From NCBI RefSeq assembly GCF_011752975.1, contig NZ_VWWP01000004.1, positions 186,001 to 250,000 of the forward strand: a stretch of DNA of 64,000 nucleotides, written 5' to 3'. A model generated the notes under the pieces. It saw nothing but the letters and a program-made list of their open reading frames with translations, was not told the DNA's origin and ran no database searches. Below are positions 34,994 to 45,150 of the stretch, piece by piece (positions within the stretch are counted from its first letter, which is position 1; each line of letters starts with the position of its first letter). This DNA comes from Chryseobacterium sp. Tr-659. GTDB lineage: Bacteria; Bacteroidota; Bacteroidia; Flavobacteriales; Weeksellaceae. A program made the translations under genes and the position numbers.

Positions 34994-35782
34994 ATGAAAA
35001 TCAAAGACACAAAAAGCAAAGAAACACTTCGGGAACTCATCGATACTAAAGATTTTGTTGCCCATATCTCTGTTGACTGCACCATATTCGGCTTTCACAA
35101 TAATATTCTGAAAGTACTGCTTTTAAAGTATCATGATCTGGACCTGTGGTCCCTTCCGGGTGGTTTTGTTTTTAATGATGAAGATTTAAGGGAAGCCGCG
35201 GAAAGGGTTTTGTTTGAAAGGACTCACCTTAAAGGATTATTTCTGAAACAGTTTCATACGTTTGGAAGAATAGACCGTACGGAAAACAATGTTCATCAGA
35301 TTCTTCTTAAAAATAAAGGAATTGAGGTACCCGGAGATCACTGGATATTTCAGAGATTTGTTACGGTAGGTTACTGCAGTCTTATTGATTTTTCAATGGC
35401 TAATACTTTCCCGGATGCTTTCAATGAGAGCTGTGAATGGTTTGAAGTCAGTAAATTACCTAAGATGGCCTTTGATCATGACAGAATCATAGAAACCGGC
35501 CTTGAATATTTGCGAATGAATATCAATACGGAGGTGGCTGCCAGCAATTTACTTCCTGAAAAATTCACTATGAAAGATCTTCAGGCTCTTTATGAAACTA
35601 TTTTGGGACAAAAGTTCAGGAGAAATAATTTTCAGCGTAAAATCTTAAGTCTGAATATTCTTGACAGACTGGAAAAACTGTACGATGGCTCAGCTAATAA
35701 AGCACCTTACCTTTATAAATTTAAAACGGAGGTTCATAATTCTACCAATCAGTATCCTATATCTAATGATGAGGAGTCTTAA
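34994..35782 (+). CDS. Nudix-domain transcriptional regulator (NrtR/AraR-like)
   Basis: A 262-residue protein with an N-terminal Nudix domain (about 20-155) and a C-terminal winged helix (about 165-240, KFTMKDLQALYETILGQ and FRRNNFQRKILSLNIL). The Nudix box is damaged: where active enzymes have REL..EE, this has RVLFERTH, so hydrolysis is unlikely. That is typical of NrtR-type regulators that bind a sugar or nucleotide ligand instead. In Bacteroidota such proteins control sugar pathways. It shares an operon with the MFS transporter and probably controls it and the divergent glucan operon. Confidence 0.85.
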   Translation: MKIKDTKSKETLRELIDTKDFVAHISVDCTIFGFHNNILKVLLLKYHDLDLWSLPGGFVFNDEDLREAAERVLFERTHLKGLFLKQFHTFGRIDRTENNVHQILLKNKGIEVPGDHWIFQRFVTVGYCSLIDFSMANTFPDAFNESCEWFEVSKLPKMAFDHDRIIETGLEYLRMNINTEVAASNLLPEKFTMKDLQALYETILGQKFRRNNFQRKILSLNILDRLEKLYDGSANKAPYLYKFKTEVHNSTNQYPISNDEES

Positions 35783-35910
35783 AAATACATTTTCAACACT
35801 AAATATAAATAAAATAGCGTTATACTTCTGAAAACCAACACGAATATAAGTTTTCAAAAAAATTTTTCAGACATCACGAAAAATGCTATTTTTAACAAAA
35901 TCAAAAAATC

Positions 35911-37089
35911 ATGTCATATTATCCTCTTACAAGCATCCCTGATTATTATGGAATTGATGCTTTACTTACTGAAGAACACAAACTGATCCGCCAATCTATC
36001 AGAGATTGGGTAGAAAGTTTTGTAATGCCGCAGATTGACCAGGCAGCTCAAAATCATACAGATCTTCCTGGCCTTATGAGAGAACTGGGGAAAATCGGGG
36101 CATTAGGCCCGTATATCCCGGTTGAGTATGGCGGTTCCGGATTAGACCAGATTTCTTATGGTCTTATCATGCAGGAATTGGAAAGAGGAGATTCTGCAGT
36201 ACGTTCTGCTGCTTCGGTACAGAGCTCTTTGGTGATGTTCCCGATTAATGAATTCGGTTCTGAGGAACAGAAAAAGAAATACCTTCCTAAGCTGGCTTCA
36301 GGAGAAATGATAGGATCTTTTGGATTAACTGAACCTAACCATGGTTCTGATCCCGGTTCTATGGAAACCTATTTTAAAGACATGGGAGATCATTATCTTT
36401 TAAACGGTGCCAAAATGTGGATCACCAACTCTCCTCTTTGCGATATCGCTGTGGTATGGGCAAAAAATGAGGAAGGAAAGGTACAGGGACTTATTGTTGA
36501 AAGAGGAATGGAAGGCTTCACTACTCCGGAAACTCATAATAAATGGAGCTTAAGAGCTTCAAAAACCGGAGAACTGGTATTCAATGATGTAAAAGTTCCG
36601 AAAGAAAATCTTCTTCCGGGAGTAACAGGGCTGAAAGGACCTTTATCTTGTCTGAATTCTGCAAGATATGGAATTTCATGGGGAGTAATTGGTGCGGCCA
36701 TTGACTGCTACTGCACTGCTGTTCAGTATTCTAAAGAAAGAAAACAGTTTGGTAAACCGATTGGTTCTTATCAGCTTCAACAGAAAAAATTAGCTGAATT
36801 CGTAACAGAGATCACTAAAGCTCAGTTATTATGCCTTCAGTTAGGGAATCTTAAAAACGAGCATAAAGCAACTCCTGCCCAGATCTCCATGGCTAAGCGT
36901 AACAACGTGAAAATGGCTATTGATATTGCAAGAGAATCCAGACAGATCCTAGGAGGTATGGGAATTATGGGAGAGTTTCCGATGATGAGACATGCTGCTA
37001 ATTTAGAATCTGTAATTACTTATGAGGGAACTCATGATGTTCATTTGTTAATTACAGGTTTAGATATTACAGGAATCAACGCTTTCTAA
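35911..37089 (+). CDS. Acyl-CoA dehydrogenase, glutaryl-CoA dehydrogenase-like
   Basis: A 392-residue FAD enzyme. The segment SVQSSLVMFPINEFGSEEQKKKYLP, here quoted in part as SSLVMFPINEFGSEEQ, the GLTEPNHGSDPGSM flavin-binding block and the C-terminal TYEGTHDVH with the catalytic Glu are strongly like glutaryl-CoA dehydrogenase, which oxidises and decarboxylates glutaryl-CoA to crotonyl-CoA in lysine breakdown. Other short-chain acyl-CoA dehydrogenases remain possible. Monocistronic, with a strong terminator. Confidence 0.9.
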   Translation: MSYYPLTSIPDYYGIDALLTEEHKLIRQSIRDWVESFVMPQIDQAAQNHTDLPGLMRELGKIGALGPYIPVEYGGSGLDQISYGLIMQELERGDSAVRSAASVQSSLVMFPINEFGSEEQKKKYLPKLASGEMIGSFGLTEPNHGSDPGSMETYFKDMGDHYLLNGAKMWITNSPLCDIAVVWAKNEEGKVQGLIVERGMEGFTTPETHNKWSLRASKTGELVFNDVKVPKENLLPGVTGLKGPLSCLNSARYGISWGVIGAAIDCYCTAVQYSKERKQFGKPIGSYQLQQKKLAEFVTEITKAQLLCLQLGNLKNEHKATPAQISMAKRNNVKMAIDIARESRQILGGMGIMGEFPMMRHAANLESVITYEGTHDVHLLITGLDITGINAF

Positions 37090-37111
37090 GAAAAGACAAA
37101 AACCATATAGA

Positions 37112-37143
37112 AAAAGAGTCTGGCCGAATGGCCAGACTCTTTT
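37112..37143 (+). terminator. Terminator after the acyl-CoA dehydrogenase
   Basis: A perfect 14-bp stem AAAAGAGTCTGGCC with a GAAT loop, followed by TTTTATTTT. Confidence 0.85.
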
Positions 37144-37253
37144 ATTTTACTCACTTTACAGAGAATTGATATTCAGTGAATAATTATTGATGTCTCAATA
37201 TTTTAATTAATTTATTAAAACTATTACCTTAATAGCACAAAAAATACATCAAT

Positions 37254-39212
37254 ATGAGAAAAATTACAACTTTTTTATTAAGCCTTACAGCTCCTTTCTA
37301 TTTTGCCCAACAGGCAGGTGACGTTGTAAGTGCCGAACAGAAACTGGATTTAACACCACAAGGAGTTGTTAATTTTATTGCCAGCAGCCTTGGTGATCAG
37401 AACGCTCCGGACTTTGCGAGCTATCTTAACAGCTTTAATGTCGGTTTAAAAGGTTATAAGATCACTTATTACACCAAAAATGAAAATAATGTTCTGGTAA
37501 AAGCTACAGGCCTTCTCATGTATCCTAATGTAGGATTCAGGCTCTCCACAGTGGTATCAGATCATGGAACTACGGATAGCAGAAATAATGTTCCTTCCAA
37601 TCTTAAAGGGGCTTTAACTGCAGGATTTGTAGTGGAATTATCTTATGTTCTTAACGGCTATATTTTAATGGCCCCTGATTATGTTGGGATGGGAACAGGA
37701 GATGGTGTTCATCCTTATGTAGACTATGCCACCGAAGCAGGTGCTACTATAGATTTTATTACAGCAGCCAACAAAGTATTAGCACAGCTAGGAATACAAC
37801 GCTATGATGAATATTTTCTGGCAGGTTATTCACAAGGAGCACATGCAGCTATGTCAACCTTAAAAAGACTGAGCATTTCCAATCCCGGTAATATTAAATT
37901 CAAATATGCCTATATGGGTGACGGCCCTTATGATTTCTCGGGAGTTACATTAAATAAGGGCGTTCTGGAAAAGGACATCTACCCTTTTACTTCTTTCCTG
38001 GCCAATGTTCTTCATACCTGCAACAATACGGGATATAAAACATACAATAATGATATTTCAGAGGTTATTTCCACGGAATATCTGGATAAGTATAACTATC
38101 ATGTTGTTCAGGATAACGGAGGACTTTTATGGGGACCCGTGATCTGGAGAAAACTTTTTACCACGAGCTTTGTTAATGACGTCACCAATAATCCCAATAA
38201 TAAGCTGAGACAGTGCATGAAACCTAAGGATGTGTATGACTGGTACAACAAAACTCCTATGACATTGGGCCATTCTACTGTAGATCTTGCCATACCACCG
38301 GAAAACACTTCAAAAACCATCGATGTTCAGCGTGGATATTATGCATGGTGGGATTTAAACAAATATAAGCTGGATTCTTTCTACTGGGGCCCAATTGGCC
38401 ACGTAGGCGGAATTTTACCATTCACTCTGGCATCCAATGCAAAGTTCAACACCTTAAGAAGCGGTGGATTTCTTAACGAATGGGCCATTGCAGGATCAAT
38501 CTTTGGTAAACAGTCCAAAGAAAGATCACAGGAAGAGCCATCTTTGCTTTCTTCTCAGATAAAACCGGATCTTGGAAATATGCAGCTTGTTGAAATTACC
38601 GATTTCAATAAAGAGAAAGCTCAAAGTAAAATAGCTAATGACAGAAGCCTATTCAATTTAAAAGATGGAGTTTATCTGCTGAAAGTAACGGAAAACAATG
38701 AAAGCAAGATCATTCCATATATTAAAAATACTCCTAAGGAAGTTGCTCAAAACGAAATTATACAGTCCGAAAATAATTCCATTTTACAGCTAAAGGTTAA
38801 TCAGGAAGAACTTTCTGTTATCTATATTTTTGATGAAGATAAAACACTTATCAAAAGTATTTCCCAGAAACAATACCGGGAAGCCGGCGGTATCAGTTTA
38901 CAGGATATGGAGAATAAAAACTATATTTTTGAAGTGGTGACCCCTTATTATAATCTTCAATTCAATAAAGCTATCGGAAATATCTCATCTTCAGAAAACA
39001 GCATTGATATATTTGCTCAAAAATACCAGATCGTTGCAAAATCTGGTCAAGGTATTAAAAGCATTAGTATTTATAACATTTCCGGCTCTTTGATTGTCCA
39101 GCAGGAAGTTAATAATTCTCAGTTTGAATCCAGAACTCTGGAACCAGGAATGTATGTTGTACAAGCTGCACTTTCCAATGGAAAAATCATTAATAAAAAA
39201 GTAAAACTTTAG
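37254..39212 (+). CDS. Secreted alpha/beta-hydrolase (lipase/esterase-like) with T9SS sorting domain
   Basis: A 652-residue exported protein. Signal peptide 1-18. About 60-420 form an alpha/beta-hydrolase with the nucleophile elbow GYSQG (Ser193), resembling secretory lipases and feruloyl-type esterases. The charge-relay His may be the one in GPIGHVGGI. A long beta-rich linker follows, and the final about 70 residues (ISIYNISGSLIVQQE; LEPGMYVVQA) are a type A T9SS sorting domain. The substrate is unknown. Confidence 0.85.
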   Translation: MRKITTFLLSLTAPFYFAQQAGDVVSAEQKLDLTPQGVVNFIASSLGDQNAPDFASYLNSFNVGLKGYKITYYTKNENNVLVKATGLLMYPNVGFRLSTVVSDHGTTDSRNNVPSNLKGALTAGFVVELSYVLNGYILMAPDYVGMGTGDGVHPYVDYATEAGATIDFITAANKVLAQLGIQRYDEYFLAGYSQGAHAAMSTLKRLSISNPGNIKFKYAYMGDGPYDFSGVTLNKGVLEKDIYPFTSFLANVLHTCNNTGYKTYNNDISEVISTEYLDKYNYHVVQDNGGLLWGPVIWRKLFTTSFVNDVTNNPNNKLRQCMKPKDVYDWYNKTPMTLGHSTVDLAIPPENTSKTIDVQRGYYAWWDLNKYKLDSFYWGPIGHVGGILPFTLASNAKFNTLRSGGFLNEWAIAGSIFGKQSKERSQEEPSLLSSQIKPDLGNMQLVEITDFNKEKAQSKIANDRSLFNLKDGVYLLKVTENNESKIIPYIKNTPKEVAQNEIIQSENNSILQLKVNQEELSVIYIFDEDKTLIKSISQKQYREAGGISLQDMENKNYIFEVVTPYYNLQFNKAIGNISSSENSIDIFAQKYQIVAKSGQGIKSISIYNISGSLIVQQEVNNSQFESRTLEPGMYVVQAALSNGKIINKKVKL

Positions 39213-39251
39213 AATCAATCACTCTTCTATATCTCATTTCAAGTTAATTTT

Positions 39252-39278
39252 AGCACTTCAGCAATGAAGTGCTTTTTT
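39252..39278 (+). terminator. Terminator after the secreted hydrolase
   Basis: Stem AGCACTTCA / TGAAGTGCT with a 4-nt loop and a following T run. Confidence 0.8.
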
Positions 39279-39379
39279 ACAACAGCAAAAGGCAAATGCT
39301 GATAAATAAACACTTGACAGAATAATCATTATGCCAAATTATTTAAATTTCGCTTTAAATAAAGAAATCATAACAGGGC

Positions 39380-41743
39380 TTAGAATTTAAAGCCGATACT
39401 CAGATAGATTCTGGAAAAATCAAGCTGGCTGTTTCTTGAAACATTAAGACTGATAGGACCTATCAGAGATTCATATCCCAGATTCACTCCATAACCGAAC
39501 ATATCAAAGCTATCATTGAAAGGAGAGAATTCCTCACTTACTTTACCATAGCTGAATGAAGGTGTAAGGTAAAGCCTTTTCATAATTCTGTATTGAAGAG
39601 AAACTGACGTTTTCGCAACAGAAGTCATTGGAAGTTCTTTTTGTCGAAGACCATTGAATTCAGGGCTTAACAGATCGTAATTATATTCGCTGCCTCCTAA
39701 ATTATACTTCTGATTCAGGAAAAGATAAGGAACCCTCCCTTCTTTCTTTGAGCCAAAGCTTGTCCCAAGAAAAAGATTCACCTTGGCTGTAAGCCTTCTG
39801 GTAATAGGATGGGCAAAATTTTCATTCAATGTAAAAGAAACCAGATTCTTAGGCTCATAATAATAAGAATCCTTAGGGTTTAATATAGGATATAAAAGAG
39901 GTTGTACGGTTTCAAGATCATATAATTGATAACGATCTCCATAATAGAATCTTGTGCTCACCTGAAGATGGTTCCCTTTGGTAAAAAAATATCTTTTATT
40001 GAGATTGTTCTGCTCGAACTTCAGAAACGTATTGAAATTACTGTGGTTATAAAGCTTTTTGCTATAATTATCAATTTTTGCCTGATCCACTTTATCCAGC
40101 AAACTGTACATTCTCTCCGTACTGAACTCTGTTCCAAGCGACAGATAAGCATTCGGACTTACATTATAGTTCAAAGCAAGCTTTCCGGTAATATTTCTGT
40201 ACATATGGTTAGGAAAACTGTCACTGCCATCACCAGTTACATCATACAATCTGAAATTCAAGTCATTACTTTTAAGATGAATCATTTTGGCTTCAAGATC
40301 CAGCCAAAAACGTTCTCCGCTGTCTAAAAATTGCTGATAGGCCAATTTCGCTTTAAAACGTTCCGAGATATCCACCGTTGCCAGAAATCTGGATCTGTTT
40401 ATAAGAATATTTCTGTAAGTATAGTTAACAATAATCCCTACTGATTGCTCTGTATCATAATGTAAAGCAAGCTTAAAGGCTCCTTTTTTCGCTCTTTTTA
40501 CAAAGATATTCATCACAAGCCCGTCTCCGGCATTAGTGTACGTATAATACACCTTTACATACTGTCTCATACCGAAAACCCTGTCAATAGATTCATTTAC
40601 GGTTTTTACATCATAATATTTTCCTTCCACCAGCCCCATCTGCCTTTTAATAACTTCGATCTCTGCGGAATCTTTAAGTGGTGTGCCGTCTTCTTCATTG
40701 TAAGTAAACCGCGTAGTAGGCAGCTTTACTTCTTCAATCATCTCATGTTCATATTTGATTCCCAGTTTACGCTGGGTTTCTGCCAGGGCAATAAATTCGG
40801 GAAGATGTTTTCTTGCTTCCATTTCTCCAATTTTAATGATCCTTCTGAATTTGGCAAAATCTTTTGTAGTGATTTCTCCCAGGGGATCTACAAAGTCGAC
40901 AAGGATATTGGAAAGTTCTTTCTGGTGCTTAAAATCTTCTACAGAGCGAATTGCGTGAGTCTGATAGATCATCTTCATCGGGTTTTCAATTTCTTTTTTT
41001 GTAAAAAGTCTGAAACCGGTATAGCCTCCAATTACAAAATCTGCACCCATTTCACGAACTTCGTTGGCAGGATAATTGCGGTCTAAACCACCATCAACGA
41101 GAAGCTTTCCATCAATATAAACAGGGGCAAAAGCTGCAGGAATCGCCAGTGTAGCCCGTATTGCCAATGGTAAAGAACCTTCCTTCTGCATTACTAACCC
41201 TCCGTTCTCAATGTCGGAAGAGGTCAACTCAACAGGAATTCTTAGCTTACTGAAGTCATTAATATGTTTTGCATTGAATGTAAGTGTATTAAGAACCTCT
41301 CCCATGTATTGTCCTTCGATATATGAGCTTGGAAGTGTAGGTACTCCTTTAACTACCGGAAACTCCAGAATATATTTGTCGTACTCATCTTTTTCACTGA
41401 TATTGACTTTATTGTATGGAATTTTGTTGCTAAGAATTCTGTTCCAGTCTACTTTATAAATCGTACGTTTCAGCTGATCCGCATTGTATCCCATCGCATA
41501 TAAACCACCTAAAATTCCTCCCATGCTGGTTCCTGTGATATAATCTACTTTGATTCCCAATGAATCGATCATTTTCAAAATACCAATGTGGGCAAATCCC
41601 TTAGCACCGCCGCCACTGAGTGCAAGACCGAACTTGGTATCTCTGCTGACATTTTGAAGTGCCAAATTCAGGGAATCATTCTTCTGCTGAGATTTGATAA
41701 TAAGAGAGAAAGCTATTGTGAAAAATATCAGGATCTTTTTCAT
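39380..41743 (-). CDS. Patatin-like phospholipase with outer-membrane barrel
   Basis: A 787-residue exported protein. Signal peptide 1-18. About 38-320 are a patatin domain with the oxyanion loop GGGAKG, the catalytic Ser73 in GTSMGG, and the Asp in DGGLDRNYP. A POTRA-like stretch (about 340-430) and a C-terminal 16-strand-type barrel (to the final LSIGFKF) follow. This is the PlpD-like architecture, a phospholipase held in the outer membrane by a BamA-related barrel. No neighbour points to a specific substrate. Confidence 0.9.
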   Translation of the reverse strand: MKKILIFFTIAFSLIIKSQQKNDSLNLALQNVSRDTKFGLALSGGGAKGFAHIGILKMIDSLGIKVDYITGTSMGGILGGLYAMGYNADQLKRTIYKVDWNRILSNKIPYNKVNISEKDEYDKYILEFPVVKGVPTLPSSYIEGQYMGEVLNTLTFNAKHINDFSKLRIPVELTSSDIENGGLVMQKEGSLPLAIRATLAIPAAFAPVYIDGKLLVDGGLDRNYPANEVREMGADFVIGGYTGFRLFTKKEIENPMKMIYQTHAIRSVEDFKHQKELSNILVDFVDPLGEITTKDFAKFRRIIKIGEMEARKHLPEFIALAETQRKLGIKYEHEMIEEVKLPTTRFTYNEEDGTPLKDSAEIEVIKRQMGLVEGKYYDVKTVNESIDRVFGMRQYVKVYYTYTNAGDGLVMNIFVKRAKKGAFKLALHYDTEQSVGIIVNYTYRNILINRSRFLATVDISERFKAKLAYQQFLDSGERFWLDLEAKMIHLKSNDLNFRLYDVTGDGSDSFPNHMYRNITGKLALNYNVSPNAYLSLGTEFSTERMYSLLDKVDQAKIDNYSKKLYNHSNFNTFLKFEQNNLNKRYFFTKGNHLQVSTRFYYGDRYQLYDLETVQPLLYPILNPKDSYYYEPKNLVSFTLNENFAHPITRRLTAKVNLFLGTSFGSKKEGRVPYLFLNQKYNLGGSEYNYDLLSPEFNGLRQKELPMTSVAKTSVSLQYRIMKRLYLTPSFSYGKVSEEFSPFNDSFDMFGYGVNLGYESLIGPISLNVSRNSQLDFSRIYLSIGFKF

Positions 41744-41929
41744 GAGTAATTCTTAGTGTATCCGATTTAAACTTTAAAAGTTTTTATAAGGAGTAAAGAT
41801 ACACAAAAAAGTAACCTGCTTTTTGAGAGCCTTTTGAGAAGTAAATAAATGAAATCGGGAATGCAAATTAAAATAATTAAATCACTGATTTACAAACAAC
41901 AAGATAATCATTTAATTAATATTAATTTT

Positions 41930-44617
41930 TTAATAAGCTTTTATAGTTTCTACAAAGTTAACATCCGGATTCAGAATTTCCTGGATCAGACTTTTAACAG
42001 ACCGCATGGCATCATCAATATTTCCTTTGTCAAACTGCAAAGAAACCATTCCTTTCTTAGCATCTGCAAAGCTCCAGATTCCGGTTTCTATGGGGAACCC
42101 CCAGAATTCCGGAAGATGCTGTACCACATAATGGTAAATACAAAGCTGAAGAGCTTGTTTTCTATCGCTGTTGTGGAAATATTCAGCAACATTATCTTCA
42201 TCGATTTTTACACTAAGATTTTTGATCTTTGCTGTTTTATAATCGATGATTCTTAAAGTTCCGTTCAGCTTATCAATTCTGTCAATAAATCCGAAAAACG
42301 AAATTTTATCATTACCGTCAAGGTAAAAATCAATATTTTCAAACTTTCTTTCTATATCTACAATTTCCAGTTTATTGCCTTGTTTGATTAATTCAAGATC
42401 ATGATTGAGAATGTTTTCAATCACCTTTTTTGCAATGGCTTTGTGAATGTAATTCATTCCCTTTTCATAAAACTCAGGCTGATGTTTCAGCTTTTCAATA
42501 GCAATATTTATATAGTAATCTATTGCTTTAACTGAATCTTTCAAATCACTTTCCTTTAAAACCTTACCTTTAATTACCTCATATACTTCTTGAAGGGTAT
42601 AATGTACAAGATTTCCATAATTTTTTACTGAAAGTTCTTCTTCAATTTCATCCGTTTCAGAAGTATTCAGAATCTTGGATAAGTAAAAGTCTATCGGGTT
42701 ATACAGGTAGCTGGTAAGGTGCGAAGCAGATACTTTTTCTTTCCATTTCTGTAGTCTTTCCTGAACGATCTGGGTCTTGGAAATTTCTATGGGCTGGGTA
42801 GTAATAGGCTCGGAAGAATTTTCAATAATCAAGTGTTCGATCTGATGTGAGCTCTCCATTTCTATCTGGGTGATAAAGCGGCTTTTTTCACCTGTATTTA
42901 CTCCGGAGCTCAATGCATTGTACAATAAATGCACATGTTGGGCATCCTGAATAAGTCTGTAGAAGTGATAGGCATAAATGCTGTCGTTTTCAAGAAAAGT
43001 ATGGAGATCAAAAAACCTTCGGATATCAAAAGGAATATAAGTGTTCTGGGAGTTTCCCAGCGGAAGCTTCCCTTCATTTACAGAAAGCATGATAATATTC
43101 TCAAAATTAAGAAGACGGGTTTCCAGCAGCCCCATGATCTGTAATCCTCTTAAAGGCTCTCCCTGAAAGTCGATACTTTCAGAGTTGATATGCTGATTGA
43201 TCAGAATCTCCAGTGTTTCCATGCTGATCTCAATATTATATGGAGTCAGCTGGTTTTTAATGATCCTGAATGCGTTTTCAAAATGGGAAACATTTTCGTA
43301 TTGAATATCATCTATTTCCAGCCATTTTACCTGCTGACAGAAAGCGATGAGCATATCCAGATACATATGGGTATCCGGAGCCTTCTGAAGAAGGTTAAAA
43401 TATGACAGTCCGCCTAACAGTTCATGCAGCAGCTTCCGGGAGATGTAAACAATATTCCTCTCTTCTACTTTCGCTTTAAAATCATTGATAATCTGTTCAT
43501 CCTCCGCAGACTTGGGAAGTTCTTCAAGAATCGGGAAAATATCTCTGTAATAGTAAGACGATTTATTTTTTTCCAGCTGCTTCTGGAGATAGAAAAGACG
43601 TTTAACGGCATTGGAGAAAGACAGGTTCTTCAATGGAAAACCCATTGTAATATTCAAATTATCAACGCCATGCATTACATCCAGACTGGCAGGAAGAAGA
43701 TTCTCATCCAGCAGTACTACTGCAGTATTGGAGTAGGTTTTATTATTGATTTCTTTAAAGATCTCCGGCAGCACTTTGGTCTGGGTTACATTTCCCGAAA
43801 CTTCGTATACCTTGATCTTTTTAGGTTGGTTAAAATCATCCTCAATCCATTGAAAGGCTCTGTTATCATCAAATTCTTTCCATGTTTTATGATTTCTGAG
43901 AAACTTTCCTGCTTCCTGTCTTTCATCATCGAAGTAATAACGGTCTCCCTGAAAGAAACATTGCGCCTTATTCCATTGTAAGAGGCTTCTTACAAGCTTT
44001 TCTTCTACAGGGGTAAAGGCATTAAAACCACAGAATACAAACTGTTCCCGGGTATTTTTAGCAAAATCAGCAATTTCAGCTTTGGCCGTCTCGTGGATCA
44101 TCCCTGAGGTAGCCCAGTTCTTTTCCTGTAATCTTTTTTTTAATTCCGGAAGAAATACATTCATATTCTGCCAGAAATTAAGGAATTTCTTTCTAGGAAC
44201 ATCATCATCCTCGCCAAGGTTCTGAGCCCATTCCTTGATCCTCTCCTCGTCAAACATATACTGTAATACAGCCTGGTCACTGTCTGAAAATTTAAGAATA
44301 TCATCCCAGTCTTTTTGCAGTGTAGGAAACCACTTCAGAAAATCTGAAAAATTATCTCTGGGAATAAGATTCAGGCTTCTGTACACTTCAAATGAAAAAA
44401 GCCACAGCGGAATTCCCTGAATAGGCTGCTTATCGGCAATTTCATTAATAAGCTCTTCTATGGTGAAGAAGTTGGGAAGAAACCCTGAATAATGATTCTC
44501 CTCCAGAATCTGTCTTATGAATACAATGGGACGCTTTCCGGGCAGGATGATATTAAACGCAGAAAGGTCCTGGTTTTGCGCCAACAGTTCGTGGATGATC
44601 TTATTAAGGAATTTCAA
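41930..44617 (-). CDS. PD-(D/E)XK nuclease family protein, AddB-like
   Basis: An 895-residue protein. The N-terminal about 600 residues resemble an inactivated UvrD-type helicase, as in AddB: a degenerate Walker loop (ILPGKRP) near the start and helicase-like blocks such as ILLLNEG-like LSVNEGKLPLG. The C-terminal nuclease has the motif pair GFIDRID and IIDYKTAK (Asp792, Lys794). No cysteine cluster for an iron-sulphur site is seen. It should work with an AddA-type partner on broken DNA ends, but none is in the window. Its ATG overlaps the stop of the DUF922 gene by four bases. Confidence 0.85.
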   Translation of the reverse strand: MKFLNKIIHELLAQNQDLSAFNIILPGKRPIVFIRQILEENHYSGFLPNFFTIEELINEIADKQPIQGIPLWLFSFEVYRSLNLIPRDNFSDFLKWFPTLQKDWDDILKFSDSDQAVLQYMFDEERIKEWAQNLGEDDDVPRKKFLNFWQNMNVFLPELKKRLQEKNWATSGMIHETAKAEIADFAKNTREQFVFCGFNAFTPVEEKLVRSLLQWNKAQCFFQGDRYYFDDERQEAGKFLRNHKTWKEFDDNRAFQWIEDDFNQPKKIKVYEVSGNVTQTKVLPEIFKEINNKTYSNTAVVLLDENLLPASLDVMHGVDNLNITMGFPLKNLSFSNAVKRLFYLQKQLEKNKSSYYYRDIFPILEELPKSAEDEQIINDFKAKVEERNIVYISRKLLHELLGGLSYFNLLQKAPDTHMYLDMLIAFCQQVKWLEIDDIQYENVSHFENAFRIIKNQLTPYNIEISMETLEILINQHINSESIDFQGEPLRGLQIMGLLETRLLNFENIIMLSVNEGKLPLGNSQNTYIPFDIRRFFDLHTFLENDSIYAYHFYRLIQDAQHVHLLYNALSSGVNTGEKSRFITQIEMESSHQIEHLIIENSSEPITTQPIEISKTQIVQERLQKWKEKVSASHLTSYLYNPIDFYLSKILNTSETDEIEEELSVKNYGNLVHYTLQEVYEVIKGKVLKESDLKDSVKAIDYYINIAIEKLKHQPEFYEKGMNYIHKAIAKKVIENILNHDLELIKQGNKLEIVDIERKFENIDFYLDGNDKISFFGFIDRIDKLNGTLRIIDYKTAKIKNLSVKIDEDNVAEYFHNSDRKQALQLCIYHYVVQHLPEFWGFPIETGIWSFADAKKGMVSLQFDKGNIDDAMRSVKSLIQEILNPDVNFVETIKAY

Positions 44618-45150
44618 GAGTCTTGATAGCTTTTTAAGTTGTCTAATTCTTGAGCAATAGCAGTATTATATTCTGCCTGCTTTTCTTTATTCATTCCATG
44701 GCGGGTATCCCTGTCATAGGCCGTCTGGAAGTTTTTATAATCGCTGGATATTCCGTTATAAATGGTTGTAAAATATTGATTATAATCCCCGGAATTTTTG
44801 ATTTTTTCCGACACTGCTTTTCTGAGCTTTCTTACAAACAGTTCAGCAATATCAAAATGTTTCTGCTCGTGAAGCAGGATGTAATCATCAATTCTTTTTA
44901 CATCCTTCCAGGATTTATCTTCGTTAAACAGAGCTTGTATTCTGATAGTAACCGGCGACTTCGGATTGGTAGATTTTATCACAGAATATTCCCAGCCACA
45001 GTGCGTATAAGCTGCTATATCAGGATTATTTTTATTGTTAACCGGACTTTTAAAGTTATCCCATACCAGTTTTTGCCCTTCCTTCCAGAAAATCTTCTGT
45101 CCGGACACTAAATGAGCTGCTAGAAAACATAATACAAAAACAATCCTCAT
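44614..45150 (-). CDS. DUF922 secreted protein, putative Zn-dependent protease
   Basis: A 178-residue exported protein with a signal peptide (MRIVFVLCFLAAHLVSG). It belongs to DUF922, a family of presumed zinc proteases: the LLHEQKHFDIAELFVRKL segment gives the HExxH-like motif with a following Asp/Glu. Function is unknown. It overlaps the lipoprotein gene before it by one base and the nuclease gene after it by four, so the three form one operon. Confidence 0.82.
   Translation of the reverse strand: MRIVFVLCFLAAHLVSGQKIFWKEGQKLVWDNFKSPVNNKNNPDIAAYTHCGWEYSVIKSTNPKSPVTIRIQALFNEDKSWKDVKRIDDYILLHEQKHFDIAELFVRKLRKAVSEKIKNSGDYNQYFTTIYNGISSDYKNFQTAYDRDTRHGMNKEKQAEYNTAIAQELDNLKSYQDS

Noticed and set aside
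43424..43981. 185-codon plus-strand frame inside the AddB-like gene
   Set aside because: Antisense shadow of a well-supported coding frame, with no recognisable protein features.
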